Notes under the pieces: generated by a model
The model's input: only the letters and a program-made list of their open reading frames with translations
What the model was told of the DNA's origin: nothing
Database searches by the model: none
In this document: positions 6,033 to 8,254 of the stretch, piece by piece
Numbering within the stretch: the first letter of the stretch is position 1
Layout of the letters: the number at the start of each line of letters is the position of its first letter
Assembly (NCBI GenBank): GCA_030690515.1
Contig: JAUYGP010000730.1
Coordinates: forward strand, 1 to 8,254
Length of the DNA: 8,254 nt
From: Giesbergeria sp.
Lineage (GTDB): Bacteria > Pseudomonadota > Gammaproteobacteria > Burkholderiales > Burkholderiaceae_C
Direction of reading: 5' to 3'
Position numbers and translations under genes: made by a program

Positions 6033-6899
6033 TCAAGAGCCCACCGCCTCGAAGGCAGGATGCAACTCGTCGATCCAGTGGTTCAGTTCCTCGTCTGACA
6101 CATGCAGGTGCTGCAGGCAGGCCTCTCCATGCTGCAGCCATTCACGCGAGGGCTCCAGGCCATCGTACTGGTTCACCAGGTAGTCGGCCAGCAGGCCCAG
6201 CGCCACCAGTTGCCGCAGCACGGTGCTGAAGCGCTCGTCACCCAGGCAGGCAAAGTCGTGGTGCAACCAGATGGCCTGCGCCACATCGCCCGGCAGGTGC
6301 CAGGTGCGCGCCACGATGGCACCCACCACGGCGTGGTCGGTGCGGTGGTTGGCGTTTTCGGTCTGGGTAAAGGTGCGGTCCTTGCGGGCCAGGGCCTCGG
6401 TCACCGTGCTGGCGTAGCCGCGCACCGCCTTGACCAGCACCGGCATGCCGACATGGCAGAACAGGCCAAAGCTGTAACCCAGGCCGGGGTCAAAGCTGTA
6501 GAGCTGGTGGCCCATGTGTTCACAGGCAATGGCCCGGCGTTGCGAGCTTTCCCAGAAATGCTCCAGCAAAGGGGAGCGCACCTGCAGCGCATGGCGCGTG
6601 ATAAAGGCCGAAAGCAGCTCTGCGGAGGGGTGCAACCCCAGCACCGTGAGCGCCATGCCCACCGTCTGTACCGGCTGGGCCAGGCCATGGAGCGGGCTGT
6701 TGGCCTGGCGGATCAGCGCGGCCGCCATGGCCACATCGGACGAGGCCAGCTGGTCCAACGCCCCGGCATCCAGTTCACTCTGCGCGAGGATGTCCTGCAG
6801 GCGCCTGAGCGACTCGGGGCACGGCGGTATCACGATGGCCCGCACCGACGGGATACGGCGTGCGCTCTGGATCTCTTGGTCAATAGGATGGGGGGTCAC
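6033..6899 (-). CDS. HDOD-domain protein (non-catalytic HD relative, signalling)
   Basis: Almost the entire protein is an HDOD domain, a relative of HD phosphohydrolases that lacks the metal-binding HD pair and occurs in bacterial signalling proteins. Landmarks from this start are IPPCPESLRRLQDIL near residues 24-38, SSDVAMAAALIRQANSPLHG, VQTVGMALTVLGLHPSAELL, and the late HAVVGAIVARTWHLPGDVAQAIWLHHD block. The end (HPAFEAVGS) has no output domain, so it is a stand-alone, probably cytoplasmic adaptor of unknown partner. The start is uncertain. I prefer GTG at 6899 because AGGAAGG lies four bases upstream and the domain follows closely; ATGs at 6950 and 6968 are in frame but lack a Shine-Dalgarno. 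The open frame to 7142 runs into the LysR gene and is unlikely to be used. No terminator is visible after the stop, only the AT-rich sbp promoter region. Confidence 0.85.
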   Translation of the reverse strand: MTPHPIDQEIQSARRIPSVRAIVIPPCPESLRRLQDILAQSELDAGALDQLASSDVAMAAALIRQANSPLHGLAQPVQTVGMALTVLGLHPSAELLSAFITRHALQVRSPLLEHFWESSQRRAIACEHMGHQLYSFDPGLGYSFGLFCHVGMPVLVKAVRGYASTVTEALARKDRTFTQTENANHRTDHAVVGAIVARTWHLPGDVAQAIWLHHDFACLGDERFSTVLRQLVALGLLADYLVNQYDGLEPSREWLQHGEACLQHLHVSDEELNHWIDELHPAFEAVGS

Positions 6900-6990
6900 G
6901 TCGCCTTCCTGGGCTATTCCAGGCGGCGCATCACGCCACCCTGTCCGCATTGTTGCAATTGCTTGCATTGTGGCGGCAAAACAGTTCCCC

Positions 6991-7018
6991 AAAAAATCGC
7001 CTGGCCATTTTGCCCAGC
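6991..7018 (-). terminator. Weak intrinsic-terminator-like structure after the LysR gene
   Basis: Just after the LysR stop the minus strand reads GCTGG-gcaaaatgg-CCAGGC, about five pairs with one bulged G, then GA and a run of six T (6996-6991). The short stem and nine-base loop make it weak, so partial read-through into the HDOD gene is likely. Confidence 0.35.
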
Positions 7019-7020
7019 CG

Positions 7021-7953
7021 TCAGCGCGCCTGCTGCAGCTCTCGGGTGGCCTGGCTGCTGCGGCCCGGCAGGGTTTCTCCCAAAAAATCCAGAAAATGCC
7101 GCACCGCAGGCGACAAGCCCCGGCGCGACGGAAAGACTGCATGCACGATGCCTACCGGCGGCGCCCAGTCGGGCAGCACGCGCACCAGGCGCCGTGCGTG
7201 GATTTCGTCATGGCACATGTAGTCGGGTAGCCAGCAAATGCCGGTACCGGCCAGCGCGGCAAATTTGAGGGTGAGCAAATCATCGGCCACATAACGCGGC
7301 GCATGCTGCACCACCTGCTGCGCGCCCCCCGGCCCGGTCAGCTGCCAGACGGCCCGCCCGTCGGGCGCCGACATGGCAATGCTGTCCATGCGCGCCAGGT
7401 CGGCCAGCGTGGCGGGTGTGCCCTGGCGAATCAACAAATCGGGGCTGGCCACCAGCACCTGCCGCGCCACATCCAGCCGCTTGACAACCATGCTGCCGCT
7501 CTCTTCGAGCGAGGCACGCACACGCAGCGCCACGTCCACGCCCTCTTCCACCAGGTTCACCACCCGGTTGCTGACCTGCAACTCGACCCGCACCTGGGGA
7601 TAGAGCGCCAAAAATTGCGGCATGACCTCGCCCAGCACCGTTTGCGCCAGAGTCACTGGGCAGCTCACACGCAGGGTGCCACGCGGCGCGGCCTGCACCT
7701 GCGCCACGGTGTCCTGCGCGGCCAAGGCCGACTCTCGCAGCGCCTGGCAATGGCGCAGATAGGCCTCGCCTACATCGGTCAGCGAGAGCTTGCGTGTGGT
7801 GCGCTGCAGCAGGCGCACACCCAGCTGCGCCTCCAGTCCCGCCACGCGGCGCGACAGGCGCGACTTGGGCATGCCCAGCGCCCGGCCTGCTGCCGCGAAG
7901 CCGCCGCGTTCCACCACCTCGGCAAACAGGAGCATGTCGTTCAGGTCTTGCAT
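7021..7953 (-). CDS. LysR-family transcriptional regulator, divergent from azoR
   Basis: This is a 310-residue DNA-binding regulator of usual LysR length. The N-terminal winged helix-turn-helix (about 4-62) contains FAEVVERGGFAAAGRALGMPKSRLSRRVAGLEAQLGVRLLQRTTRKLSLT, followed by a linker helix to about 88. The co-inducer domain (about 90-300) starts with GTLRVSCPVTLAQTVL. The sequence resembles the CrgA-like subgroup more than CysB. The ATG at 7953 has AAAGGA five bases upstream. Its head-to-head position with an azoreductase gene suggests that it regulates that gene and itself, perhaps responding to quinones, azo compounds or electrophiles; the ligand is not visible. It is separated from the sulfate operon by the HDOD gene and is probably unrelated to sulfate control. 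Confidence 0.93.
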   Translation of the reverse strand: MQDLNDMLLFAEVVERGGFAAAGRALGMPKSRLSRRVAGLEAQLGVRLLQRTTRKLSLTDVGEAYLRHCQALRESALAAQDTVAQVQAAPRGTLRVSCPVTLAQTVLGEVMPQFLALYPQVRVELQVSNRVVNLVEEGVDVALRVRASLEESGSMVVKRLDVARQVLVASPDLLIRQGTPATLADLARMDSIAMSAPDGRAVWQLTGPGGAQQVVQHAPRYVADDLLTLKFAALAGTGICWLPDYMCHDEIHARRLVRVLPDWAPPVGIVHAVFPSRRGLSPAVRHFLDFLGETLPGRSSQATRELQQAR

Positions 7954-7987
7954 GGGTGTCCTTTGGGTTTGGAAAGGTTCGGCCGGG

Positions 7988-8063
7988 TTGATTGTCCTGA
8001 GTTTGGAACGATTTGTCTCGAAGTCACCTACTTATCAAGAATTGATCCGGAAATCACAATCAA
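7988..8063. promoter_or_regulatory. Candidate LysR operator region between lysR-type gene and azoR
   Basis: The 163-base spacer (7954-8116) holds four half-sites of one word: TTGAT at 7988-7992, ATCAA at 8034-8038, TTGAT at 8042-8046 and ATCAA at 8059-8063. The middle two form the dyad ATCAA-gaa-TTGAT, and a T-N11-A reading (8033-8045) overlaps it, as expected for LysR-type sites. The outer two belong to a perfect 8-base inverted repeat, TTGATTGT (7988-7995) and ACAATCAA (8056-8063). Separately, gtttggaa occurs twice (7967-7974 and 8001-8008), 34 bases apart. No convincing -35/-10 pair for azoR is visible, consistent with an activator-dependent promoter. Confidence 0.5.
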
Positions 8064-8116
8064 TACATCGCCGCTTCTCATTCACCCCAAGTGGCCCACC
8101 CCTTCAGGAGATCCCC

Positions 8117-8254
8117 ATGAAACTGCTTCACATCGACTCCGCCATCACCGGCGACCAGTCCGTATCCCGCCAGCTCACCGCCCAGTCTGTGGCCGCGTGG
8201 AAGGCCACGCACCCCGGCACCCAGGTCGACTACCTGGACCTGGCCAAGGACACG
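8117..8254 (+). CDS. azoR: FMN-dependent NADH-azoreductase, N-terminal part (continues beyond window)
   Basis: The first 46 codons are open to the window edge, starting MKLLHIDSAITGDQSVSRQLT. This is the flavodoxin-like opening of the AzoR/AcpD family: a first beta strand, then a serine-rich loop (S8 and S15-x-S17) that holds the FMN phosphate, then the first helix and the second strand QVDYLDL (36-42). Family members are cytoplasmic flavoproteins that reduce azo bonds and quinones with NADH and are often induced by electrophile stress. The ATG has AGGAG (8106-8110) six bases upstream, a strong ribosome binding site. It is transcribed away from the LysR gene, its likely regulator. The remaining roughly three quarters of the usual 200-residue protein are outside the window. 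Confidence 0.9.
   Translation, partial: MKLLHIDSAITGDQSVSRQLTAQSVAAWKATHPGTQVDYLDLAKDT

Noticed and set aside
6955..6962. 8-base palindrome gcaattgc before the HDOD gene
   Set aside because: Too short and isolated to call an operator; no second site or related gene context.
6900..7142. Long N-terminal extension of the HDOD protein
   Set aside because: It would overlap the LysR 3' end by about 120 bases, has Arg/Cys-rich non-domain sequence, and much better starts exist downstream.
6102..7268. 388-codon plus-strand frame opposite the HDOD and LysR genes
   Set aside because: It spans the junction of two well-supported minus-strand genes and encodes no recognisable fold.
7021..7953. LysR gene as CysB, the sulfur regulator
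   Set aside because: Its N-terminus does not resemble the CysB opening, it is divergent from azoR and it is separated from sbp by another gene.

Overview
The window looks like a chromosomal segment of a GC-rich betaproteobacterium, most likely of the Comamonadaceae (Acidovorax/Comamonas/Delftia type). This placement is inferred from protein flavour, GC-biased codon use and a dispersed intergenic repeat that I associate with that family. It has not been tested by a search. Coding density is high and no non-coding stretch exceeds about 165 bases. I see no tRNA, rRNA, CRISPR array, insertion sequence or phage gene.

Layout, right to left on the minus strand. At the right edge is a divergent pair: the first 46 codons of an FMN-dependent NADH-azoreductase (azoR, plus strand, 8117 onward) and a LysR-type regulator (7953-7021, minus). 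Their 163-base spacer carries TTGAT/ATCAA half-sites. The regulator is followed by a weak terminator-like hairpin and a stand-alone HDOD-domain protein (minus, ending at 6033).

An AT-rich promoter region (about 5923-6032) then drives a sulfate/thiosulfate ABC importer in the order sbp (periplasmic binding protein), cysT, cysW (two permeases), cysA (ATPase). Directly behind it, with short gaps and the same orientation, lie dsbB (disulfide-bond oxidase of the inner membrane) and an atypical short-chain dehydrogenase-like protein. At the left edge is the N-terminal part of a GAF-domain signalling protein, cut off by the window start.

Function: Sbp captures sulfate in the periplasm, CysT/CysW form the channel and CysA powers import for cysteine synthesis. 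Mature Sbp contains no cysteine and only two methionines, which fits sulfur economy. DsbB reoxidises DsbA with quinone. Its place behind the importer is either passenger co-transcription or a thiol/sulfur link that the sequence cannot decide.

The most notable non-gene signals are two copies of a repeat placed just after the sbp and cysT stop codons, a perfect 7-bp hairpin with a GCAA loop inside codons 6-11 of cysT (which has no visible Shine-Dalgarno), and an 11-codon upstream ORF whose stop overlaps an internal ATG of the GAF gene. I did not find a new multi-gene system; most of the window is well-known housekeeping and uptake machinery.
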